Origin: Xenopus tropicalis
Lineage: Eukaryota > Chordata > Amphibia > Anura > Pipidae
Length of the DNA stretch: 64,000 nt
Reading direction: 5' to 3'
Assembly (NCBI RefSeq): GCF_000004195.4
Contig: NC_030679.2
Coordinates: forward strand, 33,841,712-33,905,711
Within the stretch, counting starts at the first letter, position 1. Every line of letters starts with the position of its first letter. A model generated the notes under the pieces. That model did not search any database. It saw nothing but the letters and a program-made list of their open reading frames with translations, and had not been told where the DNA came from. Made by a program: the position numbers and the translations under genes. Positions 38,441 through 51,944 of this stretch are shown here, in pieces.

Positions 38441-38762
38441 ACAGGTATGGGATCTGTTATCCGAAAAACCCATTATTCAGGAAATCCAGAATTACAAGAA
38501 GGCCATCTCTTACAGATTCCATTTTAAACAAACAATTCAAATTTTTTTAAATTCCTTTTTCTCTGTTATAAATAACAATAAATAATAATAAAACAGTACC
38601 TTGCACTTGATCCCAACTAAGACATAATTAATCCTTAAAAAAATTCCTTTTTCTCTGTTATAATAAAACCGTACTTTGCACTTGATCCCAACCAAGACAT
38701 AATTAATCCTTATTGGAGGCAGAACAATCCTATTGCATTCTGAATAGAAGTTCCTATACCTT
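38441..38762. mobile_element. TACAGGTA-type MITE with internal duplication
   Basis: It starts ACAGGTATGGGATCTG and ends TTCCTATACC. A roughly 90-bp interior segment (CCTTTTTCTCTGTTATAA to ACATAATTAATCCTT) occurs twice in tandem. The right arm is shortened. Confidence 0.8.
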
Positions 38763-40006
38763 AACTACTTAAGATTCTTTGACTTTTGTCCTTTTCTCAC
38801 TTTCTTGTCAATTCAAAATACTTCAACAAAAGAAGTTACAAAGAAACAAAAAAGATGAATTTCATGTAAAAACACAAATGTAACTGATACCTTCAAGTGT
38901 TTGTTCAAAGTTTATTAGTTCTACCAAACTGAGAACTAGCACCGAAGCAATTTCTAAAGCTGCAATTTTAATTGTATCTGACTTTCCTTGCTATAAAAAA
39001 AGCAAGCCTGTGTGCTTTTGCCAGTTGATTGACTTTCACTGCTTTAGACTGTTAAAGATTGTGTATAAGAACTGAATATACAGAGGGATTAGCAGAAAAG
39101 CAATAAGCCATGACATTGATTGGCAGTTTCTCAGAATTATAGCTCCCTATTTACAAAAGTTAGTAAACCCAGAGCCTTTTAATATGCACTCAGTTATAAA
39201 ATAGAAGAGGAGCAGTATGTTTGGAGTGGCGAGGGAAGGGGGTAGAGTTGCCATTAACCAAACAATGCTTGAAAAATGCAGACTTTGTCTCTCAATCAAA
39301 CATCTGGGATTCCCATAAAGCTTTGTAGTAACCAATGAGACAACACAACAGGACTCACTATAATCCCAGTTGTAAAATGTGGGTAACGCTCTGTAGAACA
39401 AGCAGATTGCAAAGGGGAACAATGAATACAATTTCAATTTTATTAGAGTAAGTAAGGGGGCAATTCAATTGAATAATATGTCTTCACACAAGGCAGATTT
39501 TACAAAAAAAAAAAAAAGAAAGAGACCAGACTGGTGGAGAAGAACATCAGCAACAACATAAATAATGAAAGCATCTGAAAGGTGAATTTTAAATATATAC
39601 GTGTATAAAATGTTTCAAATTTTGAGCAGACAAATTATCAAAAATGTAAAACAGATTTATCATATATATCATATAGATCTATTAACAAAATAATTTTGTA
39701 ATACCAGTGGTGACCTTAGCTGGTGATTTACTGGCTAGGCCGGTTAAATAAGGGCCAGGTGGCAACTCAACAAGTCTATGTATGTGGCCATATACCTATA
39801 TATACATATACCTGTACATGGTGCACTATTTGGCACTCCTGCAACTCATAAAAGGAATGCATAACTCCAATAAACCATTATTAATCAGATCTCAGCAGAC
39901 GTTTTGGGGGACCCCCCCAAAGAGCTGCTGAGAGCTGAATAAATAGCATCAAAACCACTGCATGTAGCTGTCTGTGTGAGTACCATTTAAATTATGGTTT
40001 ATTGGA

Positions 40007-40085
40007 GCATTTACTGGTCACCTGTTGGTTGTTATGGGTTGCTGCACCTGGGTAAAACTTTGCAGCTTTTATTACATATTGGGGT
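40007..40085 (+). mobile_element. Fragment of ATGTAATAAAAGG-type MITE
   Basis: GCATTTACTGGTCACCTG, GGTTGTTATGGGTTGCTGC and CTTTTATTACATA match the right half of 60181-60324. Confidence 0.65.
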
Positions 40086-40212
40086 ATTATTGATTCAACT
40101 TTTGAAGCATCACATGAAAAAAAACAGGAGGAAAATTGCCCGTAATAATAGAATACAAAACAATAACCAAGGAGCTAGAAATTTCTACCCTGCAAAAAGT
40201 ATTCTTTTGTAT

Positions 40213-40497
40213 GTACCTGTTATTCAGAATTCTTGGGACATGGAGATTACCAGTTATGGGACCTTTCTGTAATTTGGCTCTCCATTTTTTACCTACTAAA
40301 AAATAATTTAAACCTTGAATAAACCCAATAGGATTGTTTTGCCTCCAATAAGGATTCATGGAGCTTAGTTACCATCATGAACAAGGTACTGTTTATTATT
40401 GAAGAGAAAAATTGAAAAATTTATAAAAATTTTTATTATTTTATTAAAATAAACTCTATGGGAGATGGTCTTCCAGATAACGGAACCTATCCTTGTA
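40213..40497 (-). mobile_element. TACAGGTA-type MITE, reverse copy
   Basis: It begins GTACCTGTTATTCAG and ends TCTTCCAGATAACGGAACC...CCTTGTA, with TAGGATTGTTTTGCCTCC inside. The termini are degenerate. Confidence 0.75.
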
Positions 40498-41560
40498 ATC
40501 ATTTGCTTTGTATACTGTATTTATGCTCTTATTTATAACTAGTACTGCATGCTCTGCCAGTACTAATTGCTACAGCCTTATGCAGTTTTTGTGCCTGTAT
40601 ACAGTTACCACAATTGGCAAGCAATGTTATTTATAGGGAACATGCTGATCTCTACTATGCTAGAATTTTTTTTTAAGAAACGACTGATTGTTTAATGATC
40701 ATCCCAGAATCCTTCCGTTAAAGTTACACTGGGAAATCTTGTAGACAAAGGTCTAATTATTTGTTCCTGTATATATTTCTAGATAAATCCCTAATATGTG
40801 GCAGGTGTCCTACAGAATCAGTACGGCTAAAATTGGTACTCTGCTCTGTTTATAAGTAGAACTGTTTATATTTGTTAGCTGCTTCAGGAAAACATGTGCA
40901 ATAATATGAGGATATAGCTTACTGTATGCAAAGACCTTTGCTTCACTGCACACACTCTGATGAGGGATTCTCTACAGATTTCCAATCATATTGACTTAAC
41001 TGGCCAACCGCAATTTCAAAATGTGTCTGCTTTTCTAGAAAAGGCAGCGGTGTGTCAGGCTCTCAAAGCTTTTGCAGGCGTATGATTATTATTACTGTGC
41101 ATTAACCATGTTCTTCAATTCACATTTTACAATTATATAAGTTAGGAATGGACTTTTATAAACTGTATCCTGTAGTTTTTTTTTTGTTAGGAACACATAC
41201 AAGGGGGGAGGAAAATATATATTTAACACTAGATTGTATTCACAAAAGGATTTTTTATAACAACCTTAACTTTATTATTTAAAGAAGTAATTCCTCAAAA
41301 CAAATGAATGTAACATTGCTCAGAAGCATTATTACAATGTACATTATTTTTTCTTTATTTTTTTAGATATCAGACACTTTTAAACTGCTGATGTAATAAA
41401 TATGAACCAACATAGTCACCTGCTGGTCAGCAGCTTATCTGCACATGTATGGGGCACTCCAATGGGCCTACCTGACTGATATTTGGCCTAAATCGTTCGG
41501 ACATATTTAAAAAAGTCTCATTGTTGTAGCCCTCTCTCTGATGGCCTGTATCCCTGTTTT

Positions 41561-41823
41561 CAGTGGCGTTTCTGGGGTCAATGCCACCCTAAGATGGCCT
41601 TTCGGATGTCCCCCCACACACACACCTGATGCTTTCTGAGCATCAAAGAGGTGCGAGGGGGGCCATATTGCTAGTGCAGAGCCGTAATTCCGATTTAAAA
41701 ATCTGAATCTTGGCTCTTAAAGTTACTAGGGGTAGCTTTTTGCTCCCCCTGGTAACCCGCAGGCTGCTGCTACCTCAGGAAAGTTTCTCAACTCGCCCCA
41801 TGGCAGCAGTGCCCCTGCCAGTG
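41561..41823. mobile_element. hAT-like MITE, CAGTGGCG/CCAGTG ends, inside an older repeat
   Basis: The left end CAGTGGCGTTTCTGGGG and the right end GGCAGCAGTGCCCC...CCAGTG are 263 bp apart. Surrounding sequence (GTATGGGGCACTCC before, GATCTGATCGTTTGG after) belongs to a GTGTATGG-type MITE that it appears to split. I do not see a clear duplication. Confidence 0.55.
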
Positions 41824-42083
41824 TTGTGATCTGATCGTTTGGACCAAGGGCCAAACAAATGAATCAGTCCCATATCACCTACCTCAGTTGGGCTTATCAG
41901 AGAAAGATCTGTTGTTGGTGTCCTCGCTAAATGAACCAAATTTATATATTTATAAATATATATTTACTAAAAATATACAATAGTCAAAGTTTTCAAACTG
42001 GTGGTACAGTTTTCTTTGAAGCCTCTGGTGATGATGCATTCATTGCAAAGCAATGGCGATCTGTGCGGACTAAATCACACTGG

Positions 42084-42567
42084 GGGTCATTTAAAAAATT
42101 CACACAGCAAAGGATTATTTGCACAGTAAACATATTCGCCCTGCCCATGTTTATATACGTATAAAGCTGGACAAGACATTTAATGTGCAAACTTAATTGC
42201 AAATTTTATATTCACAGTGTGAAAGCTTTTTAAATATTGTAAATTAGCAAATTACAAATATTTATGCGCACACTCTGTGTCTGAATTACACACCAACTTT
42301 GGTGGCTGAAAAAAAATGTCCACTAAACTGATTTTGCAAATTGCATAATTATATTCTCAAAGTGAAAATTGCCGCCAAATTCGCTCACAATAACCATGTG
42401 GCCTGCTCTAGCAAACCACAATCTCATTTGCCAATTTTTGTGCGCAATTCGCATTTGACTGCAAATTGCAAAAAAAAAAGGAAAGACGGGCACAGCAGCG
42501 CATGATTTCACCGTTTAGGGGGAAATCATGCCCAAAATGTTCTTTGTGCAAATTTTATAAATGACCC
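42084..42567. mobile_element. MITE with GGGTCATTTAAAAAATTC ends
   Basis: Ends GGGTCATTTAAAAAATTCAC and, reversed, GGGTCATTTATAAAATTTGC lie 484 bp apart. The arms share GCACA, TTTGCACA and AATTCGC words. No transposase is seen. Confidence 0.75.
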
Positions 42568-45347
42568 ATTGTGTTTGCAGAGGTTTAGACTACAACTACA
42601 ACTATAGTATATGGGGTATACAATTACATTATGCTTTATCCACAGTAGACTGAACCTGCTTTATATGGTGTGTGTGTGTGGGTATACATATGTTTTTTAA
42701 TTCAGACAAATATCCAGTCCTTCACAAAAGATTTGGTTGAACACCAAACTGAAGCCAAACCCTAATTGGCACATTAAAATCTGAGTCAAATATAAAAAGA
42801 TATCAACTATGAACAAAAATTGTTACATTCAGAGCCTTATAAAAAAGAAGGAAAGGTTGATTATAAGGTAATTCTATATATTAACCCCAATCGCCCCCAA
42901 GTGATTTAACCTTTCCTTCTCCTATAATTTTACTTGATTTGAAGGCTTTAGATTCAGTTGACCACCAAGTGCAGGGAGTCAGATGAACCCTGAACCAAAT
43001 CCTAAATTTGGTGCATCCCCAAAATGTATATATGTATAGCATAAGCTGAGAAAATGAGAAATGTATTCTATGTGTGCATGTTAATCAAGCTACTATATCT
43101 ATTTCACCACTATACAGTATATTTCTAGAAATAGTTATCCTTATTTCCATTATGCATAATAACAGTATTTAGTTATCTCTTCTGCATTTCTAGGAACCTT
43201 TCACACAGTACATTTTGTTCAAATACCTGACTCATACAGTGTGATACAGGCAAGGATTCTGGGTATATGCATGCAAATGAGCACAGAAAGTTACTTGTAG
43301 GGCAAAGTTATTAATCTTGTCTTCCTGTATATATGGCTTCAATTAAGATTGTTGATAAAATGTGAATTATGAAAAAAATACCTTAGGATATGTCCTGGAA
43401 ATGATTGTATTCCTATTTCACATTGCAGATTTGTTAAATGAAGTCTGTAACCCTGCTGACGCTGGATTGACAGAAATGTCCAAACAAATTTTTATCTAGG
43501 AAGTAAGCATTCTGGTTGTTGCTCACAAAGAAAAGGCAAGCGACCTTCATAGTCATATTTAATGGGAATTCTAAGGCAAAACTGAATCTATATCTCTATG
43601 TATTATGCATCTCTGGGTGAAGCAGAAATCTGCAATGCTTCCTGTTGGCCTCTTTATTTCACCAGCATTGTCAGTGGTCTATGAATTAATCATATGACAA
43701 AGAAGTCCTTGATTCTGACAATATTCTATTGAGAATTTAGCATACTGTGCATAAGGCAACTTTCCTCTGATTAATGTGGTAATGCGTCAATGATGTCCTG
43801 ATGGAATGAAGATGTAAGTGAACTCTGAAAAGGATCCTAGTAATTACCTCCTCCACTTGCATCAGAGTTAAAATATGATTTTGATAACCAACCGACATAA
43901 ACTTGTGGAGGGTAATGTAAGCATTTCCTGGTCTGGTGTTTAGGCTACCTTGAACAATATGGATGTAAAATGACATTAAAGCACTGGCATGCCTCCTTCT
44001 TAATGTATTATACTATATTATAAAAAAGCTCAAATAAGCCAGGAGGTGGTACTGTTGATACCATGTACTAATGCAACAACATTTGGGTTAAAAGAGTTGT
44101 CAGGAGTGAGGTCATTGTATTCAATTCCAGTTTGATAAATTTCTGAAGCGGAAGTTTTGCCTGAAATCTACTTGCCTTTTCACAAGCTCTTGTTAATATT
44201 CATACAGTACACATCATTCAGTAGCCCCATGCTACACTGTACCCCTTGCCATTTACAGTCTTTTCATTCCTCTTTACAGCATTGAAAAAGTTTTATCAGT
44301 CGTGCCAGTCCTATTATTTAGTCCCTCTATGTGTGTGCGATTCAGAATGAGAATATTGGCAAGAACAATGTTGCCATTTACAAGGCAAGCAGGAGCTGAG
44401 AAAAGACTGTGCTTCATTGGCTTTGGCATTTTACCAATGCACTGACAAGTAAAAAGATAAATTAGTAGATACTGGGAAGATAGTACAGCAGAAAAAATAA
44501 TAAAGGTTCTTGCTATATAAACCACTTTATCTAGATAAAGAAACTATAAAAGCAAACTATAGGACTGTATTACTTTCTGCATAGCATATAAATAGTGATC
44601 AGAGCCTAAAGACAAAGGGTAACTAACCTAAAAGGCGCACCATATTGCCCATATCACATATAATAAATGACACAAAACTTATAATGACATAACTAAACCG
44701 AATTGCTCCTTTGAGTAGCAGGTATGTGATTGTGCTCTTGCCACCATTGTAAATAAACTTTCATCTTTTTTTAGTTAAAAAAAAACTTTCAAACAACTTA
44801 TTTATAATAATAATAATGATAGAGAGCGAGCGATGTGTGTTGATTTTTTGTTAAACTTCATGATTGCCTTGAATGTTTTGAAATGGTTCAACTTGATTTT
44901 GTCTATGATAAAATCTAGACCAAGTCTGCTAACATTGAAAGTCATGTGAGATTTATGGTGTGGATTTGGTTGGCTTAAAACATTCCAACAAATCAAATTC
45001 TTGAAAAAAAGCACTGAGATATGTCATAAGCCAAAATCAAAATTCAGAATTTCCAATCATGCATTTGATCAATTCTATACTTGACTTAATGAAGGTTGTC
45101 AAAAGTAATACTCCATAAAGGTCTGCCTTATAATGTGCTTTACTTATATATTGTGTTGGAAATTGGGCCCAGGAGATAACTCAACAACAGATTTATTTTT
45201 TTTACAGTTGAAAATAAAATTCCTTGAATTTTAAACATATATGCAGGAAAAAAATATATAATTTTTATTAAAATGCCTAATAGAATAAAAATATCTTTTT
45301 ATATAAATTTACAGTTTTAATTTTCTTTTAGCAAACTGTGTGATTTA

Positions 45348-45692
<345 letters not shown>

Positions 45693-46964
45693 TCATGCCT
45701 GACTAAAAGAAAAAAAAGCAAAAAAGATAGATAACATACTTTACACCTTACTTAAAAAATAATAATTTTTGCAAAAAAGGGAAAAGCTAATTGCACTGAA
45801 TTCCTTCACTTTATTTTGTGAATGGGAATACTTTAGAAACAATATTGTACAGTATAAGAAAGAAAGAGATATTAGTATAAGAGTTTCATGAAAGTCTAAG
45901 CTTAATGAACAAGGTATAAAAATGAGTGGGAAGGCAAAGGTTTTCAGAAAACATGAGGCTATAAGAAGGCCATCACCATCACATAAAACCCTATCTCCTA
46001 AATGTGAAAGTTTGCATTCTGATAATCACTCACAGGAGCCTTAGGCAAGATCTTTCACAGTAGAAAAAGACTTGCAGCAAGTTGTCCTGTTGGATCATCA
46101 CAGATTCTGCAGTCTTGGCAATGGAGTTCTCAGAATGGCAATAATGTAGAAAGTAGGTTTCTGTATTCTATTTAAAGAATTAGAGCAGCTGCTGGCAATA
46201 AAGAAGGGGCTGAATAATAAGCTTTTTTTTAGTATGAAAATGTAACCATTCTTGTTGTACAGATGGGCACGACAGATTTTTTTGGGTGGGGAGATATTAG
46301 TGTTTTTATTAATTATGGGCAAAAGTTTATTATGGTCTAGGGACCTGCAGGTTACATAAGTTTTAGGCTAGGGCATGATAATGATAAAAAGGAGCTAAAA
46401 TGCTTTCTTCGCTTTCTGTAGACCCCTTTGGTAAGCATTAGCCTTCAGCCATGCCAATGTGTGTTAAAAGAGATAATGATATTGGTGGAAAAACCAAACA
46501 TCCTGTTTGAATATTGCCAAAGCAACACACAAATGTGGTAGTGATTTCACCACCAATCAAGCAAAACTTGCTTGAAAATGAATGGAAAAATGTGATTGGT
46601 GACTTTCCCCACAATTTGTTGTGGTAAATCTATGCGATCTCAGATTTTTCATGAAAATGCTCAAAATCACAAAACAAAGTGTGTGACCTTAGGGAAACTT
46701 GCAGAGTGCTTTAAAATCCCGATCCTGATTTTAACCAGGATATTTGGTAAATGTACCCCATAGGGCGAGAACCAGGATATTTTCACATTGCAGCCAGTGG
46801 TGTTGATAAAAGTCATGGACAAAGTGTTCATCTACCCACACCCACCATTTTTCACAATGAATTCAACTAGATGTGTCTTCCATTGTGGAAATGAACATCT
46901 TATTACCATTGTCATTATACTATGCCCTGCAACTTCTGTTGAACTGTCAACTTTAAATGACAAT

Positions 46965-47250
46965 TAGTAATGAGCGAATCTGTCCCATTTTGCTTCGCCA
47001 TAAAATTCGTGAAACGGCAAAAAATTTGCGAAACGCATTTGTCGCGCAATTTTTTTGTCGCCTGTGTAAATTTTTTTTGTCACCCCTGCTTTTCAATGCG
47101 ACTGCACCCAATTTTGCAGCGACCATGCCTTTTTTGACACTGCCGCCCCACAGCGAATTTTCACTGAAGTTTCGCAAAACAATTTGCCAATGGCAAAATG
47201 CGGAAATTCGCTGCGAATCCATGCCTGGCGAAAAAATTCGCTCATCACTA
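46965..47250 (-). mobile_element. hAT MITE, TAGTGATG family, reverse copy
   Basis: A full 286-bp copy running TAGTAATGAGCGAATCTG to CATGCCTGG...CTCATCACTA. The 8-bp flanks ATGACAAT and ATGACGAC agree at 6 of 8. It lies in the exon B-C intron. Confidence 0.85.
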
Positions 47251-48726
47251 ATGACGACACCAATAAGAATGTTGTGAGTGGCTATTAAAAATAAAAATCT
47301 TTTTTATCCAACACTATTGGTTATTACAATGTAATACAATAATTTGAGAACTGTGAAAGAGATAATGATGATACAATGTTAGTTACTGCTGGCAATGTGC
47401 TCACCTGGGCCACAGTCATATTAAAACCACAGCAGAACAACTCAATAGTCTTAGTAAATAATGTAAGCCAAAAGAAAAAAAATGTGCAATGTTTCCTTTG
47501 AGAATCGATGTTCCATTTTTTTTTAAACTTTAAGAGGTAGCTGTTTTCCACAATTCGGTATAGGAGATTACATTAGTATTTAGTTCTCAGTCACAGATCC
47601 ATTGGATGTGTTATCTGAAAGTTCAATTATTCGCCCTTTTTGTCTTTAGTACTCATGAACTCAATCAGACTAGAGTTCCCATTGTGTGCATTTATCACCA
47701 GACATCTTCAACATGTTGGAGAGGCTTTTCATGGTATTCTCTTACAGTGTTCCCCATGTACTGCTTTCTACAGATGCAATTTATGAGATAAATGGCCTGT
47801 GTAGTTTTACAATTGATAAAGTACCCGTGTTTGATTTTTATCTGTAAATCATTTGCTTTCTTTTTTTTTTTTTTTTTTATAAAAGAGCAAGCTGAGCATA
47901 TAGTACAGGGATACGTTCTGTAAAGGAAAGATATGCCCTGTTTGAAAATTGGACTTATCTTGCCTCAATTCAACCATATGTGAGGCATTTTAATAGATTA
48001 CTGTATACAAATATTAGCTTAACTTACACTCAAGTAACAGTGCCATACTGCTTGCCTCTGGCTCCTCCAGAGATTTTATTAGATCACCATCTATTCTTAA
48101 TTAAATTAGAGTTTAGATTTTTGTTTAATTAAAAATGGATCACACTTCCCGACATTAAACAAATATATGCAAATACTTTAGAAAAATTAGACAAATTATG
48201 ATATGACTTCTTTTGTTGATATTATTCCTGTTCCAATTAAATGTCAATTATGGACTTCATTATTTATTTTGTAAAGTATTGCCTTTTAGAATAGCTATTT
48301 AAATGGCCTTCACAAAATTACATTAATAATCTGAACACCCTTTTTTTACTGATATTTTTTACTAATATTTTTTTCTTATTAAGGACTTGGAACACTCTGT
48401 TTATTATATTGTTTCATCCAAACATCCCTATGGAATACATACTATCCCTGGGACATTATTGCTTCCATAAGATAGCAATTTTCTAGTAGAGGGAACCAAG
48501 AGGTTACACTATTATTTATGGCATTTGTAAGTAGCAAATTGTTCTGTAGTAGAGTTGCTGTTTCCTGAGAGAGTTAACCTTTGCCTTATGCCCATATGCT
48601 ATGCTCATGAAGCATGAAATATTTATACATAAATTTCTACCCACTTCAGTGTTTAGTGAAAGCACAAGTTATAGGAAATCTAAAATAAAAAAAGAATTGA
48701 AGAACTTAGTCAGGGTGTTACTCTTA

Positions 48727-48989
48727 GGGGCAGATTTATTGAGACAGGAATGCTCGGAGCGTTCATTCGAATGCACTCTTGCACGAAAAATTCGGAAAGG
48801 TTCTACCGCTGTTTACAATCGTTTGGTAATAACATTTTGTGACTTTCAGATAGCCAATATGATATTATCGTGACTATTACAATTTTTTTGTAAGCATTTT
48901 CGTGATATTTGCGATCTTCAGAAATTATTGTATCCAATCCGAATTTTTCCCATTCGGGATTCAAACTTATGTTTTAATGAATCAGCCCC
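48727..48989. mobile_element. MITE with GGGGCAGATTTATT ends and TTA duplication
   Basis: A 263-bp element: left GGGGCAGATTTATTGAG, right reversed GGGGCTGATTCATT. TTA occurs directly outside both ends (48724-48726, 48990-48992), a 3-bp duplication like that of PIF/Harbinger elements. The core has CACGAAAAATTCGG. Confidence 0.78.
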
Positions 48990-50078
48990 TTAGTCTTAGC
49001 AATTGTGTAATTTAGGTTAATATTCTAGTGTTTTTTAGTGGCTTTAGCCAATTTTATACTGATAGACAGGCTTCCTGGATTCAGTAAAGTTAAGTGAACT
49101 TAGAAGTTGAGCCAACATTCTGGTATTAGAAAGCTAAAACTGCAAATATCTTAGAAACCAATAAAACTAGAATATGAATATAAATAGAAAAAGTACCCAG
49201 ATTTAGCCACTTTAGCAACCTGTATAGGAATTGCAGAGCTTGAGTAAAAAGTGGGACTAAATTTAATTAATATTACAATTTTTTTTAAAAAAAAATTAGT
49301 ACTTTTCATTATAGACACTGTTGTCAAGTAATCAACTAAGTCATAATTATATATGGTATGCTATACTAGTACCTGGTTTCCCTTTCTTTCTTCCCTTAAA
49401 AAAGTCCTTTTGAACAAAAATGGCTTTATTACATTTATAAAATAAGGTTTAAAATTAGTTTTTAAACCAAAAACAGGCATGATCTGTCAAAACCATGATA
49501 CTATAGCTATGTATTTTTGTATCAATATTTTTTTTATAGTGTGAAATACATAGAGAAATACAGAGAATACACAGAGAGCTTGCACTAAACACACCCAATA
49601 CATAACCCACCAAAACAAATATAGTCATTTTAGTCAATCAACCAAAAATGATGTGAATAATAATCGTAAAATTATTTCCAATTTCCATATTTTTGCAAAA
49701 AAAATTGGATCTCAACTTCAATTTTCCAGTTTAAGTTTTCAGGACTTCCCTTGCTTGAGAGTAAAGCGTAAAATCAAGGCCTGCTCATTTTGACTGACTT
49801 ATTGGATTTCAGACTGAGGTTTTTGACCTTTTACCTAACAACTGCTCCCTTAAGCACCGTAAATGATAAACACTACATTAGCTTTGCACATAATGTGCTG
49901 AAAAGGTAACTATCTTCAAGAACATGTTTTAGAAACTTTATCTTTATTTCAAACATCAAAAAATTAAAAAATGAGATGACAATAAATATGGCGTTTCTCA
50001 ATTTTCTAATGGTGCAGGCATGTCGTTAGTGAATGGGCTGGAAATAATTTGAAAACCAGTTACAAATATTTTTCTTAC

Positions 50079-50279
50079 CAACAGAGCAATCAGGACCCAT
50101 CCAGTTAGGATCACAGCTACACAGACCTGTGTCAGTGAGGTACGTCCCATGTCCACTGCACTGATCTGGACATTGTGTTCTTGGAAGTTCACAATTCTGG
50201 CCACCCCAACCTGGACTGCAGAGGCATTCTCCATTCACACAAACGCCATGGTTGGAGCAAGTTGGGTCCATACAATCAA
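50079..50279 (-). CDS. tenm2: tenm2 exon B: EGF4 and EGF5
   Basis: This 201-nt exon encodes 66 whole codons plus two split ones. The acceptor reads ACTTTTAG|TTGATTGT and the donor TTG|GTAAGAAA, close to consensus; both borders are phase 1. The first split codon joins the terminal G of exon A to give valine, continuing [14 protein letters not shown]4 ([13 protein letters not shown]...QNC) has six cysteines. EGF5 ([19 protein letters not shown]...PDC) has five, with tyrosine at the third position, the second teneurin dimerisation repeat. The WMGPDCSV end matches the family closely. The frame is open throughout. Confidence 0.96.
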
Positions 50280-50379
50280 CTAAAAGTGCAGATGGAGAAC
50301 AGGCAAATAACTACAACATGGCTGTAAAATAAAATATAGTTTCTGTAGCATACATGAGTAAGAAGGTTAAAACATAATA

Positions 50380-51042
50380 GGGTTGATTCACTAAGGTGTG
50401 TTAAAACGTGTGCTATTTATAGCATGCACTAAAAATTTTATCGCGTCTAATTTTTCGCGTTTTACAATTCGCTAAGAGTATATTTGCGTTAATTTAGACG
50501 CAATGCTGTTTGCGTAATTTAAGTCGCGAAGACTATTTTCGTGCGTTATTCGATGGCACGCACGCTAATCAATGCATTGCGCACAAATAGTCACCACGTG
50601 CACGCCATATTAGCCCTACAAACCATTACTTTTGTAAAACTACTTTTATGAAAATGACCATTTCCCTGCAAACTGGCGGCTGCATCACTCTAGGGCCAAC
50701 ACAGACTTGAATAAATCACACTGCAAAGTCCATATTTTATTGCCAAAAGCTCATGAACTGTACTTTTCTATAATTACCGCCTGCCCCAAGTAGGTGTTAT
50801 TTTTCTAATGCGATATTTAGCGCGTCTAAGTATTTGTGAATCATGCGTTAGTATTATTTCTGCGCGCTAATTAACACATAGCGTTAAAATTAATGCATGC
50901 AGTAGCGCGAAATTTAACGCATGAGATATGCGACTTAACGCACGCGATAATACTTTAGCGAATCACACGTTTTCTTTTCGTATCAATTTTAACGCAAAAA
51001 AGCATGAGATATGAGTTTATCGCACTTTAGTGAATCAACCCT
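50380..51042. mobile_element. Palindromic MITE with GGGTTGATTCACTAA ends
   Basis: A 663-bp inverted-repeat element, ends GGGTTGATTCACTAAGG and, reversed, GGGTTGATTCACTAAAG, flanked by TA. The arms are dense in GCG/CGC words (GCGTTAATTTAGACGC, TTTAACGCATG). The middle (50600-50800) is ordinary AT-rich sequence. It lies next to exon B. Confidence 0.85.
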
Positions 51043-51485
51043 AATTCCCGTTGTTGCTACATCTGTTGGTGAATGTTTATGTAAAATTCTGTACTTGAAG
51101 CAATCGTGTTTGAGATCACTATAACACCACAATATTATTATTGTGAAAAAAAGTTGCATAAAAAATAATCCCACCCCTATTGGAGACATGAAGACAACAT
51201 ATTATCCGTGTTGTTATTACAATTTGTGGCAGAACAGAAAGATTGTCTTTACATTTACATTTTTTGTCTTTACTATTAATGTATTGTAAAAATCGAAATT
51301 TATGAGCCAAGGACAGTGGTTCTTATTACTGCAGAAAACCATAAGGCCTTTTAGCCAATCGAAATCTCTAGAACCCATTTAGTTATTAAGCTTCTAACAG
51401 ATTTTCTATAAAGAGGGGGACAGAAAAAGGAAAAGTTATGAAAGCATAACTCTAACCTTCAGGCAAGTATAAAAACACACACTTG

Positions 51486-51944
51486 GGGGCTGATTTACTT
51501 ACCCACGAACGGGTCGAATGGAGTCCGATTGCGTTTTTTTCGTAATGATCGGTACTTTGCGATTTTTTCGTATGTTTTGCGATTTTTTCGGATTCTTTAC
51601 GAATTTTTCGGATCCAATACGATTTTTGCGTAAAAACGCGAGTTTTCCTATCCATTACGAAAGTTGCGTAAAAAGTTGCGCATTTTGCGTAGCGTTAAAA
51701 CTTACGCGAAAAATGCGCAACTTTTCGCGTAAGTTTTAACGCTACGAAAAATGCGCAACTTTTTACGCAACTTTCGTAATGGATACGAAAAACTCGCGTT
51801 TTTACGCAAAAATCGTATTGGTAACGAAAAATTCGTACAGAATCCGAAAAAATCGCAAAACATACGAAAAAGTCGCAAAATGTTCGTTTTCAAGTCGGAA
51901 CTTTTCCAATTCGGGTCGGATTCGTGGGTTAGTAAATCAGCCCC
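51486..51944. mobile_element. Near-perfect palindromic MITE
   Basis: A 459-bp element with ends GGGGCTGATTTACTTACCC and reversed GGGGCTGATTTACTAACCC. The arms are nearly identical over their full length and meet around 51715 at AAAACTTACGCG/CGCGTAAGTTTT. It is the same family as 416-906, but the arms are better preserved, suggesting a younger copy. Confidence 0.9.
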
